Source: Cryptomeria japonica
Lineage: Eukaryota > Streptophyta > Pinopsida > Cupressales > Cupressaceae
Assembly: GCF_030272615.1 (NCBI RefSeq)
Contig: NC_081412.1
Span: 689,198,083 to 689,262,082 of the forward strand
Direction: 5' to 3'
DNA: 64,000 nt
Shown: positions 11,163 through 24,100 of the stretch, piece by piece
Numbering within the stretch: the stretch's first letter is position 1
Layout: each line of letters starts with the position of its first letter
Translations under genes and position numbers: made by a program
The notes under the pieces: generated by a model
Database searches by the model: none
What the model was told of the DNA's origin: nothing
What the model saw: only the letters and a program-made list of their open reading frames with translations

Positions 11163-11524
11163 TGTTAGAGTAATTGGGTCTTTACTTGATTAATTAAACA
11201 ATATTTGTTTAATTCTTTAAGTTCCCAATTATCTTTTTACACTTAAGCTAACATTAGGTGCATATTAATTAATTATTATGTGCAAGCATAGGGTTTTCCC
11301 TTTTTAGGGTTTATTGACCTATTAGAGGTTAATTTTTCTTTTCATTGTATTATCTTTTTCCACAATACTTTTTTGGTGAATTGGAGCTCTCATCTTTTGA
11401 GAATATTTTTCCCGTGATTTGTGAGTTCTTCAGATTATTGCTTCATTGCTTCTCCTTGTAACAGGTTATTTAGCTATCCGAAGATCTTCAAGCTCCTATG
11501 GTGTTGTATTTCTCAACTCCAATA
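11163..11524 (+). repeat. 3' LTR of element F
   Basis: 362 bp, same ends as the 5' LTR; preceded by CTTAAGGGGGG polypurine tract (about 11152-11162). Confidence 0.93.
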
Positions 11525-12426
11525 ATTTCAAACTCATTTTTCACTTCATCTACAAAACTGTTGCTTATGACATCATTGTCTCCAAATATGATATCATCAA
11601 CAAATACTTCACTTACCAATATTTCATCTCCTTCAGACTTGAGATATATGTTACTGTCATCACTGGTTCTTGCAAAGCCTATCTTCATCAGATGTGTATG
11701 AAGCCTTTAATACCATGCTCTGAGTGCCTACTTTAATCCATATAAAGCTTTATGCAATCTGCATACCATGTCTTTCTCATTAGTCAATGCATAACCATCT
11801 GGCTGCTCTATGTATTCCTCTTCTTCCAATATCCCATTCAAAAATGCAGACTTAACATCCATCTGGTATACCTTGAACTTCTTATGGGCTGCAAATGCAA
11901 GTAAAGTTATGACACCTTCCAGTCTTTCTATCAATGCAAAAGTTTCACCATAATCTTCTCCTTCTTCTTGTTCATAACCCTTGTAGACTAATCTTGCCTT
12001 ATTGCAAACTACAACACCATCTTCATTTAACTTTTTCATGTATACCCATTTAGTACCTATAACGTTCTTATTTACTAGTCGGGGTACTAGGGTCCAAGTG
12101 TTGTTCTTCTCAATTTGATCCAATTCCTCCTCCATCGCTTTAACCCAATAATCATCAACAAATACCTCCTTAGAACTTCTTGGTTCAATGGTGGAGATCA
12201 TGCAAGAGTTCTCTCTTATTCTTCTTCTAGTTAGTACTCCAGTATCCTTATCCCCAATAATTTGTTTAGGACTTTGGTTTAGTCTCACATATCTAGGAAT
12301 AATATGATCATTCTCTTTAGGTTCAGCTTCTTCATTATCATCTTCTTCTGAATTTATTTGTTCTGGTTGAACAAGTGCATCATAATTTTCTTTACTGGTT
12401 TCTGATTTAATAGTTTCAGGTTCCAA
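11525..12426 (-). pseudogene. Copia A reverse transcriptase, N-terminal and central part
   Basis: Minus strand. 11728-12426 carries the acidic linker after integrase, the first RT blocks (WVKAMEEELDQIEKNNTW, NVIGTKWVYMKKL, KARLVYKGYEQEEG) and the metal-binding block YQMDVKSAFLNG. It stops just after the ALYGLK motif. A second piece (11488-11688, shared with the F junction) has the catalytic FVDDIIFG box. RT is thus split by at least one in-frame stop and by the F insertion after FVDEVKNEFEI. The order integrase before RT is the diagnostic feature of Ty1/copia. Confidence 0.9.
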
Positions 12427-12701
12427 AAGAAAAATGCAAGGATCTTCATCATTTTTCTCTGAACTGGTTCCTTCTGAGACTTCAGGACATTCATCTACTC
12501 GAACATCAACACTCTCAACAATTTTTTGTGTCCATTTGTTGAAGCATTTGTAGGCCTTACTCTTGGTGGAATAGCTAAGAAATATGCTTTCATCACTCTT
12601 AGCTTCAAATTTGCTAATGTAATCACCTCTCTTAATAAAACATTTGCTACCAAATATCTTAAAATAGCTAACATTAGGTGATCTTCTATACCACTATTCA
12701 T
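12427..12701 (-). pseudogene. Copia A integrase C-terminus and linker, degraded
   Basis: Minus-strand remnant joining integrase to the RT linker. It contains a readable stretch (12495-12701) for the region that in copia follows the integrase core (YLVANVL..., the PFGC.AY-type block being scrambled) and the acidic serine-rich linker. Frames change at both edges, so it is broken. Confidence 0.6.
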
Positions 12702-13746
12702 AAGGAGTCTTGTCCTTACCTCTTTTCACAAGAACTTGGTTCATTGTGTAGACAGTTGTACTTATAGCTTCTCTCCAAAATGTTTTTGCTACACCTCCTT
12801 GTATCAACATTCTCCTAGCATCTTCAACCACTGACCAGTTGTTCCTCTTTGCGATACCATTATGTTGTGGTGTCCTTGGTGCAGAAAGTTGTCGTTTGAT
12901 ACCATTCTCATCACAGTACTTAGTGAACTCCTCAGAAATAAATTCACCACCTTGATCTATTCTCAGAAATTTTGTCTTTTTGCCACTCTCTTTCTTAGCT
13001 AAGGCCCTAAATTCTTTGAACTTACCAAAAGTTTCATTCTTATCCTTCAAGAATGTGACCCACATCATCCTTGAACAATCATCAGTGAAGATCATGAAAT
13101 ATATGTCACCTCGAATGCTTCTTGCTCTTATTAGTCCACATAGATCTGTATGAACCAAATCTAACAAGTGCTCTGCTGAGAAGGACTTGTTCTTGAAAGT
13201 TGAAGAAGTCATCTTTCCTAACTGACATTCTTTACAAAGAGAATTAACCATTTTGTCTAGATAAGGCAAACCTCTTACTGTCTTGGACTTGCTCACTTTA
13301 ACAATGTTATCAAAGATTGTATGACAAAATCTCCTATGCCAAAGCCAACTATCATCTATATTTGCAATCAAACAGTTGCTAACTTTAGGATTAAGATGAA
13401 ACGGATTACCTCTGGTTTGTTTCCTGGTTGCAATTAATTTACCATTGTTGTCAAAGATTTTGCACATACCATTCCTAAACTCCAGTGGGTATCCGCTGTC
13501 ATTAAGTTGTGCCACACTCAAAAGATTGTGCTTAAGACCTTCAACCCAATAGACATCATCAACACTACTCTTCCCATTAAGAGAAATAACTCCTTTACCT
13601 TTAACCATATAGGGTGAGTCATTGCCGAATTTGACAACATCGCCATCAAATTCCTTCAAGGAAAGAAATTTGCTCTGATCACCGGTCATATGATGTGAAC
13701 AACCACTATCAATGATCCAATCATCAGAGTTATCCATCCTAGACAC
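12694..13746 (-). pseudogene. Copia A protease and integrase
   Basis: Minus strand, 350 codons. Aspartic protease active site WIIDSGCSHHMTGD at residues 10-23. Pre-integrase HHCC zinc-binding region around residues 137-176 (WLWHRRFCH ... CKECQLGK). Integrase core with the first Asp at 201 (LVHTDLCG) and second at 264 (LRIDQGGEF). Where the family has the catalytic Glu, residue 300 is Lys (HNGIAKRNN; codon AAG at 12847-12849, one G-to-A change from GAG). An intact integrase would insert cDNA in the nucleus; this one has lost an essential residue, so it is unlikely to work even apart from the stops elsewhere. Confidence 0.92.
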
Positions 13747-14759
13747 TAATGCCTTCTAATCTGATATCTCTTCCTTAATAGCTACAAACACAATATCTTC
13801 ACTAGCATCATCATCATATTCTTCATCAATGATACCACTATCAATAGCAATAAGACAATCTCTCTTGCCTTTTACCCTTATACTTCTTGAATTTGTCTCT
13901 CTTGTGTTCATTTTCACCATTAGGACAATTAGTTGCTATATGACCAATCTTGTTGCACGCAAAACATTTTAAAGGTAGTTTACCTCTGTATTTCCTAGTG
14001 CCTCTAGGCAGTCGTTTTGCCAACAATGCTTCAAACTCTACTAAGTTGTCTTCATCATCAACATCTCTGCTAGATCTATATTCATAGCCATGGAAAGTAT
14101 CTCTACTTTTTCTCACAGATGGGTTAGAGACAGAAGCTCTGAATGCAGATTCTAATTTCTGTACACTACCATCATAACCGTTTAATTCAAAAGTAGTAAG
14201 CTTACCAATGATGGAGTCAAGAGTTACCTTGGTTTTGTCAATGGACTTCAGCTCCTAAATAGCTGAAACTCAAATAACATAGATCTGTAGCAGGGTTCTC
14301 AATACCTTACTGATCACTGTGACATCTTCCACTTTCCCTCCTGCACTCTTAATTTCATCGACTCTCTTTTATCATTTGACCCTACTACCGGATATTCTCA
14401 CCTTCAGACATTCTCATGTCATTAAAATTTCCTCTTAGGCTCTCCTCTTTAGTATTCTTAACATGTTCATCACCGCTATAAATCTCTTCAAGTTTTTTCC
14501 ATACTTCATATGCAGTTTCAAGACCATGAACATCTACATATTCAACATCAGATAGGGAACTAATAATAGCCTCCAATGCTTGATGATTTTCTTGTTGTTC
14601 TTTCTTTTGATCATCAGTCAGAGTTCCTATAGGTGCAACATATTGAGTTTCTACATGATCCCAATAGTGACTTCCCAGACTCTTGATGTAAATCTTCATT
14701 CTGTCACTCCATATCCTATAGTTATCTTTGTTAAACTTTGGACCTTCCTTCTTCATCAT
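13747..14759 (-). pseudogene. Copia A gag
   Basis: Minus strand, start ATG at 14757-14759 (MMKKEGPKFNKDNYRIWSDR), the usual start of this copia gag family (UBN2-type). 14385-14759 holds the N-terminal half; a stop follows GENIR, then frames change through 14120-14380. 13841-14116 holds the nucleocapsid zinc knuckle CFACNKIGHIATNC (CX2CX4HX4C complete) in a basic context. Gag would form the virus-like particle in the cytoplasm. The duplicated GATCT of solo LTR E lies only 9 bp upstream of the start codon. Confidence 0.9.
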
Positions 14760-14809
14760 GATCTACAAGATCTTGTTGGCGTTTGCATGAAGATTGCATT
14801 AATGATATG

Positions 14810-15578
14810 TGTAGACACCCAAAATTGTCATGTCTAATTAAATAAATATTTTATTTATTTAATTATCTAAGCCTAATTCTTCTATTAATTAAATAGATCT
14901 TTATTTATTTAATTAATTCATTTATCCTCTTCTAGCCTTATTTCTCATTTAAATAAATACATTTATTTATTTAAATTATCCTTTTCCTAAATTAAATAAA
15001 TATTTTTATTCATTTAATTATCCCACTTCTTCTATTTATTAAATAAATCTTTATTTATTTAATTAATTCATTAGCTTTTTCTACACATGACACATGTCAT
15101 TCATCTCTTAATTCATACACTACCTACCCCTTTCATTATTTTATTATTTCCTCTACCTACCCTCTAATCCTAGCCGACCTCCTTTTTTACACCTCTCAAT
15201 CTTATCCCTCCATTTCATATTGTGTCTTCTATTTAAAGAGATGCTTCCTTCATTATCAAACCCTAATCGACAATTTGGAGGACTCGACTATACTACGATC
15301 CTACTTGCAACCACATTCCGTTCTTTGTTGTGCTCTTGTACACATAAAATTTGAGAGCAAATATATCAAGCAAGATCAATGGAGATAGGAAGAATGGAGA
15401 TCAAAACCCTATTGGACATGTGATGGTATAATCTTTGTGATTTCATTTGATTTGCATTGTCTTAGGTAATCTTCATATGTTATGGTGGATCTTTGTTGTT
15501 GTTAGGCTAGGGTTTTGTGGTTGAATCTATTTGGCCTTTCAATATTGTTATTATTGTTATCCATTTTCACCATATACA
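14810..15578 (+). repeat. 5' LTR of gypsy B
   Basis: 769 bp, TGTAGACACCC...CCATATACA. Starts with ATTTATTTAATTA-type AT repeats; a TATA-like TATTTAAAG lies at 15230-15238, about 420 bp in. By eye about 18 mismatches against the 3' LTR over some 724 aligned bases, plus one 45-bp gap in an AT-rich tract. Confidence 0.93.
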
Positions 15579-15580
15579 TT

Positions 15581-15599
15581 TTGGCATGCCCGGTGGGAC
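15581..15599 (+). promoter_or_regulatory. Primer-binding site of gypsy B
   Basis: TTGGCATGCCCGGTGGGAC two bases after the LTR. Same TTGGCA...GGTGGGAC layout as the site of C; I does not say which tRNA. Confidence 0.7.
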
Positions 15600-16849
15600 A
15601 TGGATTTTTCTTAGATCTATGTTTTTTGCAGATTTTTCTAACTCTATATTGCTATTTTGTAAAACAATTTGGAGAATAACCTTGTGCAGCTAGGGTTTTG
15701 GACACAAAATCAAGATCTTGGAGAGATTCGATCAGATCTCACAAACGGCTAGGAAATTTTGCACCAAATTTTTTTTACAGCTTGAAGAAAGTATCAGGAG
15801 CTCTCAATCCAAAATTCAGAATTTTTGGAGCACATTTTCATTTTCTAGGAATTTTTTATGATTTTTCATAAAAAATTAATTTTGAGAGCAAATTAGAGAA
15901 TTTTTTGGGTTTTCTTACATTTTTGGAAATATCTCATAATTATACACAGGATTTGTTATTTGTGAATTTAATTTTGATGCAAAATATTTCCCTAAAAATT
16001 GGATCTTTAAAAATTAGGGTTTTTCTTTATTTTGATCAGATCTCACAAATGGCTTTGAATTTTGACATAAAAGTTTTTGTGCAAGTCAGAAAACATATCC
16101 GAAAGATTTAGTAAAAATTTCAGATTTTTTGGATCAATTTTGCATTTTATATGAATTTTTTATGATGTTTCATAAAAAATTAATTTTGAGAGAAAATTAG
16201 CAAAATTTTTGGATTTTCTTATATTTTTGGAAATATCTTAGAATTATACATAGGATCTATTATTTGTTATTTTAAATTTGATTCAAAATTATTCTTCAAA
16301 AATCAGATCTTTGAAAATTAGGGTTTTGCATTATTTTACTTATATCTCACAAACTGCTTGTATTTGTTGTAGAACAATTTTTGTGGAGATTTGGAAGACC
16401 ATCGGGACTCTCCAGTAAAAATTTTAGATTTTTTGAATTGATTTTGCATTTTATATGAATTTTTTATGATTTTTTCATAATAAATTAATTTTTGGAGCAA
16501 ATTAGCAAATTTTTTTGATTTTCTTACATTTCTGGAAATCTCTTGAAATTTTACAAGTGGTATTTTTTTATGATGAATCAGATTTTGAATTGGTCAACAA
16601 AACGCATTGTTGAAGGCTCCTATTTTCACAAAGTCTTTTGGGTTTTAAAATTTCCCTAAGTTGTGTGTTTGCAGGAAGGGGTGATTATCTCAAACAACCC
16701 AAACTACTAATAACTCTTTGTTGCAGGTCCTTGGCAAGAGTGTTGATTTTTATTGTGTGCCTTGTTTTCATAGAATAGCAAACACTTCAATTGGTGCACT
16801 AAAATTTAATCATTGTCTTTTGTGTCTTGAGCAATAGGCTCTTTTTGTT

Positions 16850-16980
16850 TAATCTTTAGAGGGCCTGTCTTCCCGTGTGGTCATTAGGACTACTAGTGAG
16901 AAGAGAACGACCCAAGTGGTAGTGAGGAAAACCCACCTCATCCGAACCACTATAATCAAATGTATTCATGGTGAAAACTA
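16850..16980 (+). other. Conserved leader module 1 in gypsy B
   Basis: Core 'GAGAACGACCCAAGTGG' followed after about 40 bp by 'CCACTATAATCAAATGT'. The same two boxes, in the same order and spacing class, occur on the minus strand in C (about 42240-42370) and I (about 49010-49145). Function unknown; packaging or dimerisation signal is a guess. Confidence 0.6.
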
Positions 16981-17159
16981 TGAATAACGTGTGCTGATTA
17001 GTTCATACCGACACTATGTCTCCCCATAAACCCGTTTGATCAAATTTATTTGATCATTTGTAGGGCATAACCCCTACCGGCTGGGAGTCTTCTCTATTTA
17101 CAGAGCTGAAAGTGCTGCATGTATGGCCACACGAGCGGATGCCCTTACTAGCACCATTT

Positions 17160-17372
17160 TGTTTTAGAGGCCCAAATCCTTCTAGTTGTTGGGGCAGGAG
17201 GTCGGACCTTTGGTAGCGGCCCACACACATACGGTTCTTAGTAGAGATACAAAGTTCGCCATGGGGAGTTTTCATGGGGACTAATGCTTGGCTGACCCAA
17301 GAAGTGAGTGCCGAGGGTGGAGCCAGTGAGGTCAAGCATCTAAGTATCCGCTCTAAATAGAGTAGCCTCGGG
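17160..17372 (+). other. Conserved leader module 2 in gypsy B (stem-loop)
   Basis: About 200 bp, clearly similar to the reverse complement of C 41868-42060 (GCAGGAGGTCGGACCT, TTAGTAGAGA.ACAAAGTT, GAAGTGAGTGCCG, GTCAAGCATCTAAGT). ATGCTTG (17284) can pair with CAAGCAT (17334) and an inner GGCT with AGCC; both pairings are kept in C. The reverse-strand frame over it is not supported as a gene. Confidence 0.6.
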
Positions 17373-18141
17373 GGTAAAACCCCATGTGGGATCAACAACT
17401 ATTGTCTTGGCCAGCCATAAGAATTGTGCTTGACTTATTTTAAACATTCAAAACATTCAAGACCAAACAACAAAACATTGTGTCTTTTGTGTCTTCAAGT
17501 GTATGCAAAACAATTTTACATCAAACAACACACTTTTCTTGGAGTCATTTTGAGTCTAAACACTTGCAAACATTGAGTCCTCAACAACATTATGTCCTCT
17601 TGTCACGAAAAACAGTCAAACATTCAGATTTGGTCACAACCAACAACTTCACAAATTGGAAAAATTCTACAGTCCAGCAAACAAGAGCAATCAGTTTTAG
17701 AATTCTTGAGCTTCCTAGATTGTTTCTCCAGGTTTTCATCTAGAATTCAACTTGTCTTTGGGTCTCACAAAGTCCATCATTGCTTCACATCTCATTTTAC
17801 ATTCATACTTGTCTAAACTTGGGTCAAAAGGTCACTTGCTTGTCCTCATCATACTTTGTCAACACACTACATACAACAACACTTTGCTAAGCGGTCCCTC
17901 ATCAAGGTTTCTTACCTTTGGGTCTCATTTGGTCTTACTTAGAGTCAAGGTCAACTTACCTCATCAAGAGAAACTATCCTCTCTTTGGAAGTCACACCTA
18001 CTCTACTACATACATACTTGGTCTTACACTTTGGACATTGCAAGTAAACTTCAGATTCATTTACATTCCATTCAACTCTTGGTCTTCCATACTCTTTCCA
18101 TTTTTCATCTAGTCTTACACATCTTGGTCAATACCTAGTTC

Positions 18142-21100
18142 ATGGTTGAAACCCGTCTTCAAAAATCTAGGAGAGAAACTAAAGAGGCTCAAGAGTCCGC
18201 AAACATGAGTTCTTATGAGTATGACAATGATTTATTTTTCAATACCGATCACACTACATTGCCGGACATGGATTTCTATAGAAACATTCCAAATGTGGAG
18301 AACATGGACACTATAAACAACAATGCTACAAAAAATGACAATTTGGACAACTTATCAATACATTCAGCAGATGTGGAAGAATCCATTATGAATCCCCATT
18401 TCAATCGATTGGTTGAGGAAATCATGAGGAGGGATAGACAATATTTCTTACAAATGATGGCACAAAGCGGAGCCAAGATACCTCATGATTTTGACATGTC
18501 TCAAATAATGGAAAATAGGCCTTTGCAACAAACTCACTCCAACATGGATCAAAGGAGACCTAATAGTGGAGGAAATAGAGGACCACACATGGTACCTGAA
18601 TCACCATCAGCTTTGCTGCAAAAACTAGAGATCCCACATACACATGGTCAAGCATATGATACTCACCTTCGTAGACCATTATGGAAGTCTTATGCAGACA
18701 GATATGCTCAATCACATACCAATGCTAAGGAACAACCACCAAAACAATTGGATGTTCAAAAGCATGCTCAAAATTTGGACACAAGGAAACCCCGTGTCAA
18801 ATTTGGGGGCAACACAATAGAACATGACATGCCTGTAGAATATGGTATACATGCACAAAATAGATATGGGGTTCCTCAACATGAATCTATACCAAGTGCT
18901 CCATATATGCCGCATCAATATAGACCTCCTCCATATGAACATGTGTATGATCAATATCATCCATATATGCAACAAGCTCCTCCTCAAATTGGTGCCTCAA
19001 ACATGGGGTATGGTTCAAGAAGTCGATCTCCACCTAAGAGCAATTTGGAGCAACAAATCAGAGACTTACAAAAGAAAATGGAGGACATAAATGCACCGAA
19101 GCCAACATACACAATGAGAGACATATGTCCTTATCCATTTGATAAGAGCATTCCAATGCCTCCTTTTCCTACACACTTTGTGATGCCTAAATTTGATAAG
19201 TATAGAGGAAAAGGGGATCCTAAGGCACACATAAGACAATTTTTCACAGCTTGCATTGAGGTAGCAGCAGAAGAGACATATTTAATGAGATTATTCCCAC
19301 AAAGCTTAGGTGATCAAGCTATGGAATGGTTCTCTCAACTCCCACCTGGTATTAAGTCATGGGGTGATCTAGCAAAGGCATTTATTCAACATTTCTCCTA
19401 AAACATAGAGACAGGCATATCAGTCACTACTTTGTGCAACACCAAGCAAAAAGAGGGAGAATCTTTTGCATCATTCTTACAAAGATGGAGAAATCTAGCC
19501 AACAGATGCTCTTGTGAAATTCCACAAAAACAAATGGTAGAAATGTTCACCCAAAATGTTAACAAAGACATTGGCTATGATCTAAGAAAAGCTTGTTTGT
19601 CCACCTTCAAGGACGTCATTGAAAAAGGCTTAGCGATAGAAAAGGTCCTAATTGAACAAGGAGTCATTAGGATATTCAAGGAAAACAAAGATGACTTTAA
19701 GGGAAAAGACAAGCCGAGATTTTGGAATAAAAACAAGAACACAGTGCGACCCAAATTCATCTTTTCAGGATCAAGTTCTACAAACAATCAAGTGAATACT
19801 CAAACAACTTCCAGATCACGAAGGAAATACACTCCATTGGGAGAACCACTTGAATCAGTCTTCAAAAAGCTTGTGGCAAACAAGGTGATCACAGTTCTAG
19901 ATTTTCCTCCATATGAACCAAAAGTCAAACCAAATTGGTGGAATGATGATGAGTATTGTGAATTTCATAAGAGCAAGGGTCATAAAACAGGTAATTGTCA
20001 TCGACTGAAGAATATTGTGCAAGATCTCATTGATAGAGGTGACATTGAGATTGAGGGACACTCATCCAATCAAGAACATGAGATGTTTAAGGAACCATTC
20101 CCAAAGCACGATAAGGGAAAAGCTAAAGTCACAGATGATCAAGCCAACTATACTAGAGCACCTTACAACTATGATTCAACTATCAATCATATCTCGATGG
20201 ACAATCATATCTCTACTATTACCATCAAGAACAAAAACCCTGAGAATCCTCCTCAATGACCCAAGATTGTCCTAAGAGGTGTTGGATCTTCTTCCGAACC
20301 TACTTCTGAATGTCATGTTACAACCCGTCGAGGTAAAATTACTTTGCCAGGTGCTTCAACTAAAAACACCACTTCGTCATCTACCAAACCTGAGTATGAC
20401 CTTGTAGAACAGTTAGGGAAGACACCCGCGCTCATCTCCATCCTTGAGCTCTTACGCATATCCCCTGCTCATAAAGCTATTCTTGACAAAATCTTGAGAG
20501 ACACCGCCGTTCCTACTGATCTGAACATGGACCAGTTTCAAGCCATGGTGGGATACCTTTCCATTCCACATTCCCTTACATTCACAGAAGCCGATGACGC
20601 CTCCGTAAGTCAGCCACATAATGCACCATTACATATTGAAGCCTTCATACACAAACATCGAATAAAGCGAGTCCTAATAGATGGAGGAGCTGGTCTAAAC
20701 ATTTGTACATTGAGCACCATTAAACAATTGGGATATTCCGATAAAGCTGTGAATTCAAAAAATCAAATCACCATCAAGGCATATGACGATGAAGAGCGCT
20801 CATCCAAGGGCACAATCACCTTACCTCTAAGAATTGGGCCAGTTACAAAGGATGTGGTTTGTCAAGTCCTGGATTTAGATCTCACTTATAATATTTTGCT
20901 AGGACGTCCTTGGATTCATGAAATGAGGGCAGTCCCGTCGACATATCACCAATGCATTAAGTTTCCTCACAACGAAGTCGAGGTAACAGTTAACGGTGAT
21001 CCTAATCCGTTCATATATTGCAATAACCTGAGATCACATACTGAGACCATCATTCCCAGTAATCGTGAAGCTGTTCCTTCTTCGGCATACATTGACCCTG

Positions 21101-24100
21101 AGTCATTGAAACCTTCGACATCAAAACAGGGTGAACTTAAAGGCAGATTTCAGGACAAAGGCATGGGAGAATACACTTTAAATCAGACCATGTATCTATG
21201 ACAAGTCATGAGCTCTCCAAAAGAATATGGAAGGCCACATCCTAACAAGCAAATATCCATCATAGTATTCAAATGGGATCCTACTACCTTTCAAAGATGG
21301 GGCGAACTGGAAGAGGAAGGTTTATACAAAATGCTCTACAAAGACATTGAAGATGACACACAAGATTAGATCAATATACCCTATGAGAAATATGGCAAAG
21401 GCTTCAAGATTCTACAAAAATTTGGGTATGATGGAAAAAGCCCTCTTGGGTTACAAAAAGAAGGCGTTATGGAGCCCTTACAACCTGAATTGACTATAAA
21501 AAGGGAACGTTCGAAGGGACTTGGTTTTCTGACTTCCAAGATCCACACTAAAAGGACAGAAGAGGCATCACGAATCAAAATTGCCAAAATTCAACAAGAG
21601 GATCGCTATTCCATAGACTCCAACGAATGGGAATGGGGTTCAGACAAATCCTCCAGTGACTATGAGCTCACCGAGACATTTAGAGAGCCAGATGAACCCG
21701 CAGAAGAAGAGGAATTTTATAAAAAGTTTAGAATTGGTCAAGAAATAACCCATGAGGATTCCGCACAGTCTTCGTCTCAAGGTTCTAGGTCGAAATCACA
21801 TAGGATGAGAACACCTATCCCAGAATGCGCTACTAGTGATGACAATTTGGATTCTCTTGCGATCAAGACTGATGAGGAGAGTGCCATCGATGACCTTGAT
21901 AATTACCTCGACATACCCGAATATAACCACATCTTCACTCTTAACCCCGCAAACTCCAAAAACATTAAAGGCCTTCCCCTTGTTCACCACCAACTCATTG
22001 ACTGGGATTATGAAGGACCAGTACAGTTTGACACATTCCAAAATGATGAAGCTGTTATTGACTATCTTGGCATACGAGATGATCTTCCCCTTGGGGACCA
22101 TAAAGCAGGATACACTATAGAACTCAACAACATGGCATATTTTGGTGAGGATGTCGGACCTTCCAGTCGCAAAAATGTGAAAATAAGAACAAATCAAGGG
22201 TCTTATAGAGAAAACCACACTGTGGCGCTATCTGATCCCAAAAAAGTAAAAAGAAAGGACGTATCTAAGGGCGAAAACCTCTCTAAGGCACTCGAAGATG
22301 GAAGGCTCGACATTCTCCCAGCCTCGTATGAGGAAAAGTCATCCATGCTGGTAGAGGAGACTATCAAAACAAATATTGGTACGGAATAGGTTCCACACAA
22401 CATATTCCTGGCTAAATCATTGACAGCATCCGAAAGGTCACAGTTCATAAGTTTCTTCAAGGAACGACAAATCAACTTTGCATGGTCATATGCTGATATG
22501 CCTGGACTAGATCCGGACTTGGTAATGCATCATTTGACAGTCAAACCGGGGGCAAAGCCAGTGAAACAGAAATTAAGAAAAATGCATCCACAAGTGGCAT
22601 TACTAGTCAAAGCAGAGCTGGAGAAGTTATTGGATGTCAGATTCATACGCCCAATTGATTATCCTGAATGGATCTCCAATTTAGTACCTGTCAGTAAACC
22701 GGACCACAACATCAGAATATGTACAGATTTCAGAGATATCAACAAAGCTTGTCCAAAAGATGACTTCCCATTACCAAATATTGACTTGATCATTGATCTC
22801 AGAGCAGGTCACGAAATGTTATCATTAATGGATGGATTTTCTGGTTATAATCAAATAAGGATTGCACCCGAAGATCAACACAAAACATCATTCACTTGTC
22901 CTTGGGGAACTTTTTGTTGGAATGTCATGCCCTTTGGGCTAAAAAATGCAGGTGCTACATATCAAAGAGCAATGACCACTATCTTTCATGATCTCATGCA
23001 CATAACTATGGAAGATTATGTTGATGATCTCTTGGGTAAATCAGTAGACAGAAATACACATTTGGACATACTTTCAGTTGTCTTTGATCGGTTGGAAAAA
23101 TACAAAGTAAGATTAAACCCTAAGAAATGTGTCTTTGGAGTAACCTCTGGGAAGCTCCTAGGATTCATTGTATCCAAAAGAGGAATTGAAGCGGATCCAG
23201 CAAAAGTCAAAGCTATCTTGGAAATGCAACCACCAAGAAATATCAGTCAACTTTGATCCTTACAAGGCAGACTCCAATCTATACGAAGATTCATAGCACA
23301 ACTGGCAGATAAGTGTAATCCTTTTCAGCACCTGCTACATAAAAACATCAAATTTAAATGGGATGATAACTGTCAACAGGCTTTCCAGACGCTCAAAGAT
23401 TATCTTCTAAATCCGCCAGTTCTGATGCCACCAGTTCCAGATCAACCACTGTTATTATACATTTCAGCTACTCCAACAGCATTGGGGGCACTCTTAGCAC
23501 AACAAATTGCTGAAGGCAAGGAAAAAGCAGTATATTATATCAGTCGCACATTAGTGGGATATGAGCTAAACTACACACCAATTGAGCGCGCATGCCTCGC
23601 TGTGGTCTTTGCTTCACAAAAATTACGACATTACATGCTTACTCATAAGACTAAGTTAGTTGCAAGGATAGATCCATTGAAATACCTCCTCAATAAAGCA
23701 ACACTTACTGGGCGGCTGGCCAAATGGGTAATGATACTTAGTGAATTCGACATCGAGTATGTGGACAGAAAAGCAATAAAAGGACAAGCCATTGCGGATC
23801 AATTAGTAGATGCCCCCATGGTTGATGATGTTCCTCTAAATTCAGAATTTCCAGATGAATCCATTTTAACAATATCACATACAAAGCCATGGCAACTATA
23901 CTTTGACAGCTCATACACATAGCATGGGGTAGGAGCTGGCATCCTCTTTATAACTCCTCAAGGGGATTCTATACCAAAATCATACCGCTTATCATTTCCT
24001 TGCACTAACAATATAGCGGAATATGAGGCATTAACAACTGGATTACGGATTGTAGTTCAGTGGAAGATCCAGGAACTTCATGTTTTTGGGGATTCCCAAC

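Larger units (their letters stand above)
8539..11524 (+). mobile_element. Copia element F, small and non-autonomous
   Basis: 2986 bp with two 362-bp LTRs (8539-8900, 11163-11524) beginning TGTTAGAGTAATTGGG and ending CTCCAATA, flanked by ATTTC duplications (8534-8538, 11525-11529). Primer site TGGTATCAGAG directly follows the left LTR and a GGGGGG polypurine tract precedes the right one, so it reads on the plus strand. The interior keeps only an RNase H fragment plus non-coding and LTR-like sequence. It was inserted into the RT of copia A. Confidence 0.93.
15600..18141 (+). other. Long 5' leader of gypsy B
   Basis: 2.5 kb without coding similarity. 15840-16560 is a T-rich set of three or four diverged tandem blocks, each with 'TTTTTTATGAT.TTTCATAA' and 'ACATTTTTGGAAATATCT' motifs. 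16850-16980 and 17160-17370 are GC-richer modules conserved in the leaders of C and (first module) I. 17400-18140 is a CA/TTG-rich stretch leading into gag, without domains. Confidence 0.7.

Noticed and set aside
17054-17398. 114-codon minus-strand frame in the B leader
   Set aside because: It lies across conserved module 2, is antisense to the element, and is not kept open in the homologous part of C.
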